Shown: one piece after another, positions 63,709-64,000 of the stretch
Numbering within the stretch: position 1 is the first letter of the stretch
How the letters are laid out: every line of letters begins with the position of its first letter
NCBI RefSeq assembly: GCF_030929505.1
Contig: NZ_JAVFVV010000005.1
Location: 62,001-126,000, forward strand
Length of the DNA stretch: 64,000 nucleotides
Reading direction: 5' to 3'
From: Mesorhizobium sp. LHD-90
GTDB taxonomy: Bacteria; Pseudomonadota; Alphaproteobacteria; Rhizobiales; Rhizobiaceae
Translations under genes and position numbers: made by a program
The notes under the pieces: model-generated
Seen by the model: only the letters and a program-made list of their open reading frames with translations
Database searches by the model: none
What the model was told of the DNA's origin: nothing

Positions 63709-64000
63709 TCAGCGCATGACATAGACGATCTGGCGCGATCCCGGCTCGACCAGGACTTCCTGGCCGTTGATGTTCACGTAGCGGTAATCGTAGTCGGGGA
63801 TCTCACGGATCTGCACGGTGTCCGGTAGTTTCGCGCCGACCACCACCTCGCCCTCGAGATGGACGGGCTCCAGCCGGTTGCGGGTCACATAGGTCCGCAC
63901 CTGGGCCGGAGGTTCGGCGACTTCGCCGACAGCGCCGCCGATCGCAGTGCCGGCGACGCCGCCGATCAGCGCGCCGACGGGCCCGCCCACGATTGCGCCG
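63709..64000 (-). CDS. DUF1236-type exported protein, partial
   Basis: The 5' end lies beyond the window. The visible part begins with a glycine-zipper-like stretch (GGPVGALIGGVAGTAIGG) and continues with a DUF1236-type domain: VRTYVTRNRLEPVHLEGEVV, VGAKLPDTVQIREIP and the closing LVEPGSRQIVYVM. Such proteins are periplasmic or envelope-bound in rhizobia; function unknown. Confidence 0.8.
   Translation of the reverse strand, partial: GAIVGGPVGALIGGVAGTAIGGAVGEVAEPPAQVRTYVTRNRLEPVHLEGEVVVGAKLPDTVQIREIPDYDYRYVNINGQEVLVEPGSRQIVYVMR

Overview
The window looks like a chromosomal stretch of an alphaproteobacterium of the Hyphomicrobiales (Rhizobiales), most like a Mesorhizobium or another member of the Phyllobacteriaceae. 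The grounds are the high GC content, the tkt-gap-pgk order, the sdhCDAB, glnK-amtB and lolA-ftsK blocks, a TrcR (DUF1013) and a CenR/OtpR-like regulator, CtrA-type TTAA-N7-TTAA boxes, rhizobial GC-rich palindromic repeats, and small DUF1127, DUF3309 and DUF1236 proteins. The genus is inferred from these family patterns, not from any search.

Layout. 1-7.4 kb: the end of transketolase, gap, a MITE-like repeat, a K+/H+ antiporter, pgk and a propionyl-CoA synthetase. 7.8-14 kb: the first RTX protein, then a convergent RND efflux pump with its adaptor. 14.2-18.6 kb: a dehydrogenase, then a compact island with a DUF1127 protein, a DJ-1/PfpI protein, a VOC protein, an MGMT-like protein and a WYL regulator. 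Two near-identical palindromes, placed identically before two start codons, look like its operators. 18.6-26.4 kb: trcR, leuB, a MoxR ATPase, a predicted 6S RNA, xthA, a cyclic-nucleotide-binding protein, a cenR-like regulator, an L,D-transpeptidase and chaA. 26.5-27.4 kb: a complete IS5-family element. 27.5-36.8 kb: an amino-acid ABC transporter without an ATPase gene, an MFS carrier, a C39-like putative cysteine peptidase, amtB-glnK under a sigma-54 promoter, tesB, a GNAT protein and ubiH. 36.8-42.2 kb: the second RTX protein, a duplicated ybaK/yciI block with one ybaK copy decayed, osmC and yceH. 42.3-46.1 kb: sdhCDAB, with a vapD gene lodged between sdhA and sdhB. 46.4-50.1 kb: exported and membrane proteins, including a CtrA-box gene and a membrane protein/ClpP-fold pair. 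50.2-58.8 kb: a dehydrogenase/amidohydrolase pair, two diguanylate cyclases, leuC, mgtC, a methyltransferase and lolA. 58.9-64 kb: ftsK with a palindromic CtrA box, the third RTX protein and a partial DUF1236 protein.

Functionally, most genes are core: glycolysis/Calvin-type carbon flow (tkt, gap, pgk), the TCA/respiratory complex II, leucine synthesis (leuB, leuC), ammonium uptake with PII control, envelope maintenance (lolA, L,D-transpeptidase, cenR) and chromosome segregation (ftsK). The accessory layer is the more unusual part: three RTX proteins with related C-terminal secretion modules but no type I exporter in view, the WYL-regulator island with its paired operators, the C39-like protein, the vapD insertion, and the membrane/ClpP-fold pair. 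No tRNA, rRNA, CRISPR array or prophage was seen.
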